Assembly: GCA_964383465.1 (NCBI GenBank)
Contig: CAYLGT010000014.1
Location: 1 to 19,303, forward strand
Direction of reading: 5' to 3'
DNA length: 19,303 nucleotides
DNA from: CAYLGT01 sp964383465
GTDB lineage: Bacteria; Patescibacteriota; Saccharimonadia; Saccharimonadales; Saccharimonadaceae
Of the stretch, positions 12,568-19,238 are shown piece by piece. Positions within the stretch are counted from its first letter, which is position 1, and each line of letters begins with the position of its first letter. The notes beneath the pieces were generated by a model. That model worked only from the letters and a program-made list of their open reading frames with translations, was not told the origin of the DNA and made no database searches. A program made the translations under genes and the position numbers.

Positions 12568-13833
12568 ATGTCCGAAAACACCCCTCACTCACCGGAAGCA
12601 CCACGAATGACCCCCGCCCTCACGGAGGCACTCAAAGACTTTGAAACCAGTAGCCGGAAAGCACCCGAGAACAAAGATGCCCTTCGCACCCTCAAGCGAG
12701 AAAACTACGCTGGGTACATAAACCACCTCTCTGTTATGTCCGATAAAGAAGCTGCTGGTGATACCGATTCTGGTCGCTTCTACCGTAACCGTCTCGCCTT
12801 TGAGGAGTACAAGACCGATGCCAAAGAACGCCTTGAGGACATCAAGGACAGCACTTTCCAGATGGGCATGCGGGCGCTCGAGCTCTCTGGCGTCGTCGTT
12901 GCCGGTGTTGCTGGCAAAATCGATGACAAGATCCTGGCTGTGCGCATGGAACGTGGTGCACGACGTAAAAAGAAACGCTCAGCCAAGCAGGAAGCCTGGC
13001 AGGAAAAACAGCGCGTATCTGATGAAAAATGGCTTGCCAAAAAAGCCGCTCGACGCGAACGCTTACAGGGAGCTATCGACACGGTGACATCGCCCTACCG
13101 CAAAGTTTCACGAGGTGTCATGAGCGTGTATGCTCGCGGTCTCGAGGCTTCTGACCCTGCAAAAGCCGCTGAACTTCGCAGTAAAATGTTTGCCCAGCGT
13201 GAAAAAGAACGCCTCACAGAGCTCAGTGGCGCACTTGATACCATCGATTTCTCCGTACAAAGCCCAACTGTCCAGCGCCTTCTCGAAACCGATATATTTA
13301 GCCCAGAGGCCACGTTACGCCTAGAAAACAAAACTGATGGTTTCGTAAGCGCACAGTTCGAGACCGTAGACGACCCTGACACGAAATTCGCCCTGTTTTA
13401 TGGTCGCCAAGCAGCCGACGATGAACAGCTGACACCTCTGCTCATCGAGAAGCGTAAAGGCCACGCCTGGACGTTTCGCGAGACCCCAGAGGGCGAGACG
13501 GTGTTTGGCGGTTCAAAAGATGCCCTCTATAGCAGTGTTCTAACTGGCATGGCAAAAATGAGTGAAGGCATAAACCCTGTCGTCTCGCTTGCTGAGATGC
13601 AGCTTTTAGATAAACTTCTGTCTCCTGCGGGTGTTAAAAAGCCCGAATCAGTCGACTCCTCGCTGACGATTGCGCGAAAATACGTAAACAGCCTAGATAC
13701 AGCTATAAAGGCCGAGGAAAACGCCGTCAGAAAACGCGCACTCCTCAAAGAACGAAGTCTCGCGATGAAACAGGTTCGTTCGCTAGTAGACGCAACGAAA
13801 CGTCAAAAAGCTACCACTCAGCGTTCTGCTTAG
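12568..13833 (+). CDS. Basic helical hypothetical protein
   Basis: 421 residues, no signal peptide or clear membrane segment. Predicted mostly helical, with a mildly hydrophobic amphipathic helix about 101-125 (MGMRALELSGVVVAGVAGKI), then a very basic coiled-coil-like region to about residue 170 (RMERGARRKKKRSAKQEAW..., KKAARRERLQGA), a small mixed alpha/beta part about 250-310 (TKFALFYGRQAADDEQLTPLL..., GHAWTFRETPEGETVFGG), and a helical basic C-terminus (KAEENAVRKRALLKERSLAMKQVRSLVDATKRQ). The basic stretches suggest nucleic acid or membrane-surface binding; this is inference. The strong promoter makes an A-rich leader with no Shine-Dalgarno sequence (AAAAACAAAAAA before ATG). Its stop overlaps the stop of convergent infB by three bases. 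I do not recognise the family; probably lineage-specific. Confidence 0.8.
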   Translation: MSENTPHSPEAPRMTPALTEALKDFETSSRKAPENKDALRTLKRENYAGYINHLSVMSDKEAAGDTDSGRFYRNRLAFEEYKTDAKERLEDIKDSTFQMGMRALELSGVVVAGVAGKIDDKILAVRMERGARRKKKRSAKQEAWQEKQRVSDEKWLAKKAARRERLQGAIDTVTSPYRKVSRGVMSVYARGLEASDPAKAAELRSKMFAQREKERLTELSGALDTIDFSVQSPTVQRLLETDIFSPEATLRLENKTDGFVSAQFETVDDPDTKFALFYGRQAADDEQLTPLLIEKRKGHAWTFRETPEGETVFGGSKDALYSSVLTGMAKMSEGINPVVSLAEMQLLDKLLSPAGVKKPESVDSSLTIARKYVNSLDTAIKAEENAVRKRALLKERSLAMKQVRSLVDATKRQKATTQRSA

Positions 13834-15605
13834 GCGAGCGTTCGCTTCTTCAGCTCACGAGAGAAGAATTGGAGTCGATCACCTTCTTCGAGAAGTAGTT
13901 TGCCAGAGGTCTTGATCTCTAAACCGCACTGCTCACCTTCAAAGACTTCTTTGGCTTCTTGTTGCTGGCGCTGGACCTTGACGACCTCTACTTCAGAAAT
14001 CTGCACCTTGTCCCTCATGACACGAGCCAGTGTGCCCGGTACGACTTTACCGCGCAGAACTTCACCACCACAAATGATGTCATCGCGAGTAGTACGGAAG
14101 ACGCCGAGGATCTTTAGTTCACCCGTTTCGGTCTCGACCACTTCTGGGCTAAGCATGGCTTCCATGACTTCTCGTACATCGTCGAGGAGTTCGTAGATAA
14201 CTTTAAAGATGCGAATGGTGACTTTGTCACGAGCGGCGAGACGCTTAACTGCCGGTGGCAACTGAACGTTGAAGCCGTAGATGATCGCGTCGGAACCGGC
14301 CGCTAGGCGAACATCGTTTTCAGTGATACTGCCGATGCTTGAACTGAGGATTCGAACGACAAGTTCTTCATTTTCAAGGAGTTTTAGGCTGTCCGTAACA
14401 GAGGTAAGTGACCCTTGCACGTCAGCTTTGACAATGACGTTGACGTCCTGCGTTTCGTCCTGCTTCTTCATCATGCGAAGCAAATCTGCCCCGGTCGTGT
14501 TTGTCTGAACGATGTCACGAAGTACGTTCTGCTTGTTTTGCTCTACCAGATGTCGCGCAGCTTTTTCGTTCTTGACGACGATAAATTGATCTCCAAAACT
14601 TGGCACTTCTTTGAACCCGGTGATAGTCGCTGGCGTAGCAGGTCCGGCAACTTTGAGTGGACGTCCAGCATAGTCAAGCTGGGTACGAACTTTGGCATAT
14701 GTTGTGCCTGAGACAACAAATTGTCCGACTTTTAATTCGCCGTGTTGGACCAAAACGCTCACGACTGGGCCCTTTCCAACTTCCATATGAGACTCGATGA
14801 CGAGGCCTTCAGCAGGCGTATCGACGTCAGCTTTGAGCTCTTCGAGGTCAGCTACAAGGAGGACCATGTCGAGCAATTTCTCGAGTCCCTCCCCTGTTTT
14901 CGAGCTGACTTCAACCATGATGGTGTCACCACCCCATTCTTCGGGGTTCATGTTGTATTCGCTCGCGAGCTGAGCTTTGACGCGGTTTGTGTCGGAAGTT
15001 TCCTTGTCTACCTTTGTAAGAGCTACAACGATTTTGGCGTTCGCTGACTGAGCGAATTTGATGGCTTCAACCGTCTGAGGCTTCACGCCATCGTCGGCAG
15101 CAACCACAATAATCACCACGTCGGTAAGCGCCGCACCATGCTGACGCAAGGCTGAAAACGCTTCGTGACCTGGGGTGTCGAGTAGCGTGATAGAACGGTC
15201 ACCCCGTGTAGTCTGGTACGCACTGATGTGCTGGGTGATTCCACCTGCTTCACCTTCGACGACTTTGGTGTCGAGGATAGCATCGAGAAGGCTGGTTTTA
15301 CCGTGGTCAACGTGACCCATGACGGCGACGATTGGTGGTCGCTCTGCAGCACTGTCACCGAGCTGACGAGTAGCCTTTTCGAGCGTTTCGCTGGCGGCAG
15401 GTTTGTGCTCGAGTGTCACTTCAAGCCCGAGCTCGTCGACAATGATCTGCGCCGTTTCCATGTCGATCCGCTGGTTGAGAGTCGCGGCAATACCATTTTT
15501 AAACAGCTCACCTACAAGCTTCGTGACAGGTAGATCAAGCTGTTCAGCAAGTTCACCTACGGTGATAGCGTCGGCGATCTGCAGCACTTTGATTTCTTCT
15601 GACAT
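13830..15605 (-). CDS. infB: Translation initiation factor IF-2
   Basis: 591 residues, short because the N-terminal extension is reduced to one IF2_N-like domain (about 10-60). GTPase signatures: G1 GHVDHGKT (97-104), G2 GGITQHI (121-127), G3 DTPGH (143-147), G4 TKVD (197-200, where NKxD is usual) and G5 SSKTGEG (234-240). Domains II, III and IV follow (beta-barrel about 265-350; C-terminal EF-Tu-like barrel with EVLRGKVVPGTLARV near 500). IF-2 brings formyl-Met-tRNA to the 30S subunit, the step after Fmt. GGGAG five bases before the ATG is a good ribosome binding site. Lies downstream of rpsA on the same strand across a 75-base gap with a perfect hairpin, suggesting co-transcription. Secure assignment. 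Confidence 0.97.
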   Translation of the reverse strand: MSEEIKVLQIADAITVGELAEQLDLPVTKLVGELFKNGIAATLNQRIDMETAQIIVDELGLEVTLEHKPAASETLEKATRQLGDSAAERPPIVAVMGHVDHGKTSLLDAILDTKVVEGEAGGITQHISAYQTTRGDRSITLLDTPGHEAFSALRQHGAALTDVVIIVVAADDGVKPQTVEAIKFAQSANAKIVVALTKVDKETSDTNRVKAQLASEYNMNPEEWGGDTIMVEVSSKTGEGLEKLLDMVLLVADLEELKADVDTPAEGLVIESHMEVGKGPVVSVLVQHGELKVGQFVVSGTTYAKVRTQLDYAGRPLKVAGPATPATITGFKEVPSFGDQFIVVKNEKAARHLVEQNKQNVLRDIVQTNTTGADLLRMMKKQDETQDVNVIVKADVQGSLTSVTDSLKLLENEELVVRILSSSIGSITENDVRLAAGSDAIIYGFNVQLPPAVKRLAARDKVTIRIFKVIYELLDDVREVMEAMLSPEVVETETGELKILGVFRTTRDDIICGGEVLRGKVVPGTLARVMRDKVQISEVEVVKVQRQQQEAKEVFEGEQCGLEIKTSGKLLLEEGDRLQFFSRELKKRTLA

Positions 15606-15641
15606 GTGAGCTCCCTTCTTAGGTTTGGCGTGTTTCTACCC

Positions 15642-15667
15642 ATCTGGGCGACTTGTGTCGCCCAGAT
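15642..15667 (-). other. Perfect 11-bp hairpin between rpsA and infB
   Basis: ATCTGGGCGAC and GTCGCCCAGAT pair around a 4-base loop; weaker outer pairs (GTTTCT/AGAAAC) extend it. No U tract follows on either strand, so it may be an mRNA processing or stabilising structure rather than a full terminator. Confidence 0.55.
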
Positions 15668-15680
15668 TCAAGAAACGCGG

Positions 15681-16757
15681 TTATTTCTTTGCTTTTGAAC
15701 CCTTGAGGCTCAGAGAAATTTTGCGGTTCTCTTTGTCGACTTCCAGAACAGTAAAGGTCTTGCGCTCGTTGAGCTTGAATACCTTCTCTGGGTCGGCACC
15801 ATCGGCGTCGCTCAGTTCACTGACGTGAACAAGCGCTTCGACAGCTGGGCTGATCTGCACAAAGGCACCAAACGGCGTGATGCGTGTCACGGTACCTTCG
15901 ACACTACTGCCCTTTTTGAAGTCATCGACTTCCTTCATCCAAGGATCTTCCTGGAGCTGCTTGAGGCTAAGGCTCAGGCGGTCTTTGTCGATAGCAATAA
16001 TCTTGGCATCGACGTTGTCACCAACTTTCACGTAGTCAGCAGGATTGTTGACACGCTCCCAGCTGATTTCGCTGATGTGGATCAGACCTTCGATACCTTC
16101 GACGTTAACAAATGCACCAAAGTCGACGACACCAGTGACCACGCCCTTGACGGTGTCACCAACCTTGAGGTTAGCGAAGCGGTCGGCCAGGCCTTCTTTG
16201 ATAGCTTCTTTTTCACTAAAGATCAGCTTGTTCGCTTTACGATCAGCATCGAGGATACGAACCTTGATAGCCTTGCCAACGAGTGAGTTGAGGCGTTGTA
16301 GGATTTCGTCCTTGTCGCTGCTGCCCACACGTGGGTAGTGCTCGGCGCTCAGTTGTGAAACCGGTAGGAATCCACGAACACCTTCACATTCGATGAGCAG
16401 ACCACCGCGGTTTGCGTCATACGCAGTTACCTCGATAGTTTCAGCATCATCAACGATGCGCTGGATCTCGTCCCATCCACGGTCCTTTGCGGCCTTGCGT
16501 AGGCTAAGCAGTGCGTAGCCGTTGTCGAGCTCGGTGTCGACGACACTTGCTGTGACGCTTTCACCTTCCTCAAGCTTCTGTCCGAAGCCGATTTCGCGGC
16601 GCGGAACAAAGCCGATACCAAGCGGACCTAGGTCGACCAGTACTTCGTGCTTGCGCACAGTTAGGATCGTCCCGTCGACTACTTCTCCAGCGGTTAGTTG
16701 CGTGATCGTCTCGCCAGCGAGCAGATCATCCATAGTGATAGTTTTGGCTGTTGCCAT
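15681..16757 (-). CDS. rpsA: Ribosomal protein S1 (four S1 domains)
   Basis: 358 residues with four S1-type OB domains at about 22-88, 106-182, 199-267 and 283-352; the last two are canonical (VDFGAFVNVEGIEGLIHISEIS and TPFGAFVQISPAVEALVHVSEL). Fewer than the six domains and 557 residues of E. coli S1, as is common in Gram-positive and small-genome lineages. S1 binds mRNA at the 30S subunit and helps initiation on structured or weak-SD messages, which fits the many weak or absent Shine-Dalgarno sequences here. The ATG is preceded only by a weak AGAAG. A hairpin at 16771-16796 lies directly upstream and could serve autogenous control, known for S1 in E. coli. Confidence 0.9.
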   Translation of the reverse strand: MATAKTITMDDLLAGETITQLTAGEVVDGTILTVRKHEVLVDLGPLGIGFVPRREIGFGQKLEEGESVTASVVDTELDNGYALLSLRKAAKDRGWDEIQRIVDDAETIEVTAYDANRGGLLIECEGVRGFLPVSQLSAEHYPRVGSSDKDEILQRLNSLVGKAIKVRILDADRKANKLIFSEKEAIKEGLADRFANLKVGDTVKGVVTGVVDFGAFVNVEGIEGLIHISEISWERVNNPADYVKVGDNVDAKIIAIDKDRLSLSLKQLQEDPWMKEVDDFKKGSSVEGTVTRITPFGAFVQISPAVEALVHVSELSDADGADPEKVFKLNERKTFTVLEVDKENRKISLSLKGSKAKK

Positions 16758-16770
16758 AATTTCTTCTCTC

Positions 16771-16796
16771 GGTAGATTTTCTTCGAAAGTTCTACC
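16771..16796 (-). promoter_or_regulatory. Leader hairpin before rpsA
   Basis: GGTAGA and TCTACC (16771-16776, 16791-16796) enclose an inner TTTC-TTC-GAAA stem. It is 14 bases before the ATG at 16757, on a leader with a poor ribosome binding site. A translational autoregulation site is possible but unproven. Confidence 0.4.
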
Positions 16797-16871
16797 AAAC
16801 TCCCTTCTTCGTGTATTTTCTCCCGTACCGCGTCAGCACCTACCGTAGTGGCAGGCTGCGCTAACTCAGCA

Positions 16872-16907
16872 CAAAAAGAATTACTCCCATTGTACCTCTT
16901 ATGGGAG
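16872..16907 (-). terminator. Intrinsic terminator of the second surface protein
   Basis: CTCCCAT (16884-16890) pairs with ATGGGAG (16901-16907) around a 10-base loop; minus-strand continuation AATTCTTTTTG gives the U tract. It follows the stop at 16929 by about 20 bases. Confidence 0.75.
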
Positions 16908-16928
16908 CAATTTGCAAAGGAGTTGGAG

Positions 16929-17330
16929 CTAGTTGCTAAGTGCGCTTCGAATTAACGATCGGCGAGAGCTTGAAAAGGCGTAGAGAGAACCTGTCAGCAC
17001 CATGAGACCCGCTCCCGTAACGAACACGTCGCTCGGTCCAGACGCTGCGACAGTCGAAGGGCCAGTTGTCGCTACGCTACTCGTATGTCCGGTGCTATTT
17101 GATGAGGTGTCTTTGGCGTCCGATTTTTGCTCTGTAGCAGAGTTTGTTTCACCTTTTTCTTCCGATGAGTTTGTCGGTTCAGTGACCGTTACTGCTGGCA
17201 CGTTGTCTGTACGAGCGCTGCGTGCTTGATGCTTGCTCAAATACAAACCACCCGCGAGCAGCCCTGCAAGCGCAAGTGTGATGATGATAAAACTGACGAC
17301 CCCACCTCGTTCTTGCTTGTGTGAATTCAC
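16929..17330 (-). CDS. Small membrane-anchored surface protein with TGP-type C-terminus
   Basis: 133 residues from a GTG start at 17330, chosen because GGGG lies about eight bases upstream and the -10 box TATACT (17361-17356) excludes longer starts. N-terminal signal anchor at 10-31 (VVSFIIITLALAGLLAGGLYL), a Ser/Thr/Glu/Lys-rich low-complexity stalk (36-85), then VATTGP (87-91), AASGP (95-99), a hydrophobic 22-residue segment and SRRSL (122-126) with a short tail. The last 39 residues align without gaps with the C-terminus of the gapped surface protein at 9252. Sortase-like processing is inferred from TGP plus membrane plus Arg layout; no sortase gene is in this window. Terminator at 16872-16907. 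Divergent from the ROK gene. Confidence 0.75.
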   Translation of the reverse strand: MNSHKQERGGVVSFIIITLALAGLLAGGLYLSKHQARSARTDNVPAVTVTEPTNSSEEKGETNSATEQKSDAKDTSSNSTGHTSSVATTGPSTVAASGPSDVFVTGAGLMVLTGSLYAFSSSRRSLIRSALSN

Positions 17331-17355
17331 GCTACATACCCCTGTTATTTCTATA

Positions 17356-17384
17356 AGTATATCAGTTTTTACGATGCGCGTAAA
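17356..17384 (-). promoter_or_regulatory. Promoter of the small TGP surface protein
   Basis: TTTACG (17384-17379), 17-base spacer, TATACT (17361-17356). Predicted start about 20 bases before the GTG at 17330. Confidence 0.5.
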
Positions 17385-17398
17385 ACGACAACGACGCA

Positions 17399-17407
17399 TG
17401 CTACACT
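17399..17407 (+). promoter_or_regulatory. Extended -10 promoter of the ROK gene
   Basis: TGCTACACT, identical to the extended -10 at 5259-5251. Eight bases separate it from the ATG at 17416, so the mRNA should begin at or within a base or two of the start codon. A GGAAG lies in the gap but too close to be a normal ribosome binding site. Confidence 0.5.
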
Positions 17408-17415
17408 GGAAGTAT

Positions 17416-18222
17416 ATGTTGGTCACCGTCGACACTGGGGGAACTAAAACACTTGTCACAAGCTTTTCAAGAAACGGAAAGCCTGGTGAACCATTTCGCT
17501 ATCCAACACCGCGTAACGAAGATGAATACGTAGCGACACTCATCGAATTTATACACGAAAAATACGCCGGAAAAACTATCGACGCAATCATCATCGGTGT
17601 CCCTGGAATGGTAAAGGACAATCGTGCTATCTGGTGTGAAAATCTGGGGTGGAAAGATTTTGACCTAGCGCGGCCCATCCATAAAGCATTTCACTGTCCT
17701 GTGTGGCTAGAAAATGACGCCAACCTGGCTGGTCTAGCCGAGACCAAAGCCTTGCCTACCATCCCTGCCATGAGTCTGTATGTCACCATCAGTACCGGCA
17801 TCGGCACCGGCATTATTACCGAAGGAAAAATTAACCCAGGGCTTGCACAGAGTGAGGGCGGTCACAGCTTGGTTGAGTACGATGGCGCACTCAGACAATG
17901 GGAAAGCTTTGCCTCGGGACAAGCGATTTATCGCACCTACGGCAAATACGCCCGCGACATCCAGAGCAAATCTACCTGGCGACAAATCGCCGACAAAATA
18001 AGTCGTGGGTTTTTACCCATCATCCCAATTCTGCAGCCAGAGGTGATTATCATCGGTGGAAGCATAGGGACGTATTTTGATCGTTACTACACAACACTTC
18101 GCCAACTCCTTGACGACCACCTACCACCACACATCATTCGACCGGAGATCCGCCAAGCTGCTCATCCAGAAGAAGCAGTTGTCTACGGGTGCTACTACTA
18201 TGCCAAAGACCGACTTAGTTAA
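17416..18222 (+). CDS. ROK-family sugar kinase-like protein
   Basis: 268 residues with the actin-like ATPase fold of ROK proteins: phosphate-1 loop DTGGTK (6-11), IGVPGMV (60-66), sugar-contact ENDAN (99-103), phosphate-2 STGIGTG (126-132), EGGH (147-150), WESFASG (162-168) and adenosine loop IIIGGSIG near residue 216. ROK kinases phosphorylate glucose, N-acetylglucosamine or similar sugars. The CxCGxxGC zinc motif that normally follows EGGH is absent: the sequence runs directly from SLVEYDG to WESFASG. So it is either a zinc-free ROK kinase or a sugar-binding relative; substrate not determinable. No DNA-binding domain, so not a ROK repressor. Its end overlaps the next gene by 23 bases. Confidence 0.85.
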   Translation: MLVTVDTGGTKTLVTSFSRNGKPGEPFRYPTPRNEDEYVATLIEFIHEKYAGKTIDAIIIGVPGMVKDNRAIWCENLGWKDFDLARPIHKAFHCPVWLENDANLAGLAETKALPTIPAMSLYVTISTGIGTGIITEGKINPGLAQSEGGHSLVEYDGALRQWESFASGQAIYRTYGKYARDIQSKSTWRQIADKISRGFLPIIPILQPEVIIIGGSIGTYFDRYYTTLRQLLDDHLPPHIIRPEIRQAAHPEEAVVYGCYYYAKDRLS

Positions 18223-18664
18223 TCGACTTCGCACCGACTTTCCTCAGTTCTCGCTGGTCGAAGGTGACGATTTCTTTTGGTCACCAAAAAAACAGACCGT
18301 CTTTTTTCGCCCGTTAAAAACCGCCGAGGACTCAATGATACTCCTTCACGAGATGAGTCATGCAGTCCTTAGTCATACAGAGTTTAAGCAGGACATAGAC
18401 CTTCTCAAAATCGAACGTGAAGCATGGCAGTACGCAAACTCCACTCTCAGTCCAAAGTATCAGGTGGACATAGACAACGACTTCGTCGAAGACTCACTCG
18501 AAAGCTACCGTGAGTGGCTCCACAACCGAAGTCGTTGCCCAACCTGCGCACTTACGGGGGTCCAAAAAAAATCTGGAACCTACGCATGTCTCGGCTGTGG
18601 CTCGAGTTGGACCGTCAACGATGCTCGACGCACTGGACTTCGGCGAAGAGCCATAACTCACTAA
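18200..18664 (+). CDS. Small HExxH metalloprotease-like protein with zinc ribbon
   Basis: 154 residues; ATG at 18200 overlaps the end of the ROK gene by 23 bases, so translation is coupled. Residues 28-75 show SPKKQTVFFRP, then HEMSH (50-54), the HExxH zinc-protease signature, with IEREAW (71-76; E72 or E74 as third ligand) downstream, the spacing seen in ImmA/IrrE-like gluzincins. The C-terminus carries C113-x2-C116 and C130-x2-C133, a zinc ribbon, and a basic end RRTGLRRRAITH. No signal peptide: cytoplasmic. ImmA-type peptidases cleave repressors, but no repressor partner is adjacent; the coupling to a ROK protein is unusual. Protease activity is inferred from the motif only. Ends two bases before the bidirectional terminator. 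Confidence 0.75.
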   Translation: MPKTDLVNRLRTDFPQFSLVEGDDFFWSPKKQTVFFRPLKTAEDSMILLHEMSHAVLSHTEFKQDIDLLKIEREAWQYANSTLSPKYQVDIDNDFVEDSLESYREWLHNRSRCPTCALTGVQKKSGTYACLGCGSSWTVNDARRTGLRRRAITH

Positions 18665-18695
18665 AAAATCACCTCCGTTTCGGAGGTGATTTTTT
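18663..18695. terminator. Perfect bidirectional terminator
   Basis: AAAAAATCACCTCCG pairs perfectly with CGGAGGTGATTTTTT (15 bp, TTT loop). U tracts in both directions; it serves the converging genes ending at 18664 and 18721. Confidence 0.92.
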
Positions 18696-18720
18696 AGATA
18701 AGAGCGGACAGTCGGTTTCT

Positions 18721-18939
18721 TTAGAGAACGATGTCGATCTTTTTGTTGACGGCTTTACCGCGGCGTGAAATACGTCCACCCTTGGCGCCTGCCTGGCGAG
18801 CAAGCTCGCGGTTAGCGGCAAATCCACCAGTGTGGCCGTTCATGCCACCTTTTGCGCCGATCTTGGCGTAAAAGTCAGAACCGTGACGAGCTTTATTAGT
18901 TGCTGCAGCCTTCTGGCCACCTGCTTTTGTTCCAGCCAT
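18721..18939 (-). CDS. KGG-repeat stress-type small protein
   Basis: 72 residues, ATG at 18939 with AAAAGGAG about ten bases upstream. Contains Lys/Gly repeats of the KGG (GsiB/con-10-like) type: KIGAKGGMNGHTGGF (26-40) and RQAGAKGGRISRRGK (48-62), plus an N-terminal AGGQKAAATNKARHG. Small, basic, Gly/Ala-rich and probably disordered. Such proteins are linked to desiccation or general stress in other bacteria and are frequent in Saccharibacteria (from memory). Own promoter at 19084-19056 with a leader of about 110 bases; terminator at 18663-18695. Confidence 0.85.
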   Translation of the reverse strand: MAGTKAGGQKAAATNKARHGSDFYAKIGAKGGMNGHTGGFAANRELARQAGAKGGRISRRGKAVNKKIDIVL

Positions 18940-19055
18940 AGTCGTTTGACTCCTTTTCCTTGGAAAACAAAAAGTAGACAAATCTGCGAGAAATTCATCT
19001 ACCCTACCTCTGATTCCCAAAACTTATATATCACACACGATATGTGTATGCTTTT

Positions 19056-19084
19056 ACATTAGCATAACAACGCGATTATGTCAA
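19056..19084 (-). promoter_or_regulatory. Promoter of the KGG gene
   Basis: Perfect TTGACA (19084-19079), 17-base spacer, TAATGT (19061-19056) preceded by TGC (extended -10). A second TATA-rich segment follows near 19022-19030 and could be an alternative -10. Confidence 0.6.
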
Positions 19085-19119
19085 TATGTACAGCTCATGT
19101 TTTTATGTCGTAAAAACTG

Positions 19120-19148
19120 TTGCACATATTCAACTGGTGCTATATAGT
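19120..19148 (+). promoter_or_regulatory. Promoter at the right end
   Basis: TTGCAC (19120-19125), 17-base spacer, TATAGT (19143-19148), with a TGC a few bases upstream. Predicted start near 19155, directly before the folded leader. Confidence 0.6.
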
Positions 19149-19154
19149 GTTCTC

Positions 19155-19224
19155 AGGCACCTGTTGAGACACCAAAACAGGTCTCACATACAAAACGACC
19201 TACTCTGCGAGATGGGTCGTTTTT
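19155..19224 (+). ncRNA. Candidate attenuator or short RNA with pseudoknot-like fold
   Basis: Downstream of the promoter, ACCTGTT (19159-19165) pairs with AACAGGT (19176-19182). The loop bases GAG (66-68 of the same hundred, 19166-19168) can pair with CTC (19183-19185) beyond the stem, giving an H-type pseudoknot; alternatively TGAGAC (19165-19170) pairs with GTCTCA (19181-19186). A terminator follows: AAAACGACC (19192-19200) with GGTCGTTTT (19215-19223) and TTTTT. The unit is about 70 bases long and ends five bases before GAGGTGA, the ribosome binding site of a frame starting at 19239. It is either a small RNA or a transcription-attenuating leader. Class unknown. Confidence 0.5.
19192..19224 (+). 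terminator. Intrinsic terminator or attenuator
   Basis: Nine-bp stem AAAACGACC/GGTCGTTTT with an inner CTC-TGC-GAG and a run of five T at its 3' end. Being between a promoter and a good ribosome binding site, it would stop transcription before the next frame unless relieved. Confidence 0.7.
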
Positions 19225-19238
19225 CGTTGAGGTGATAC

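Noticed and set aside
17331..17459. Longer start (17459) for the small surface protein
   Set aside because: It would run through the promoter and into the start of the ROK gene; the GTG at 17330 follows a ribosome binding site and gives a clean signal anchor.
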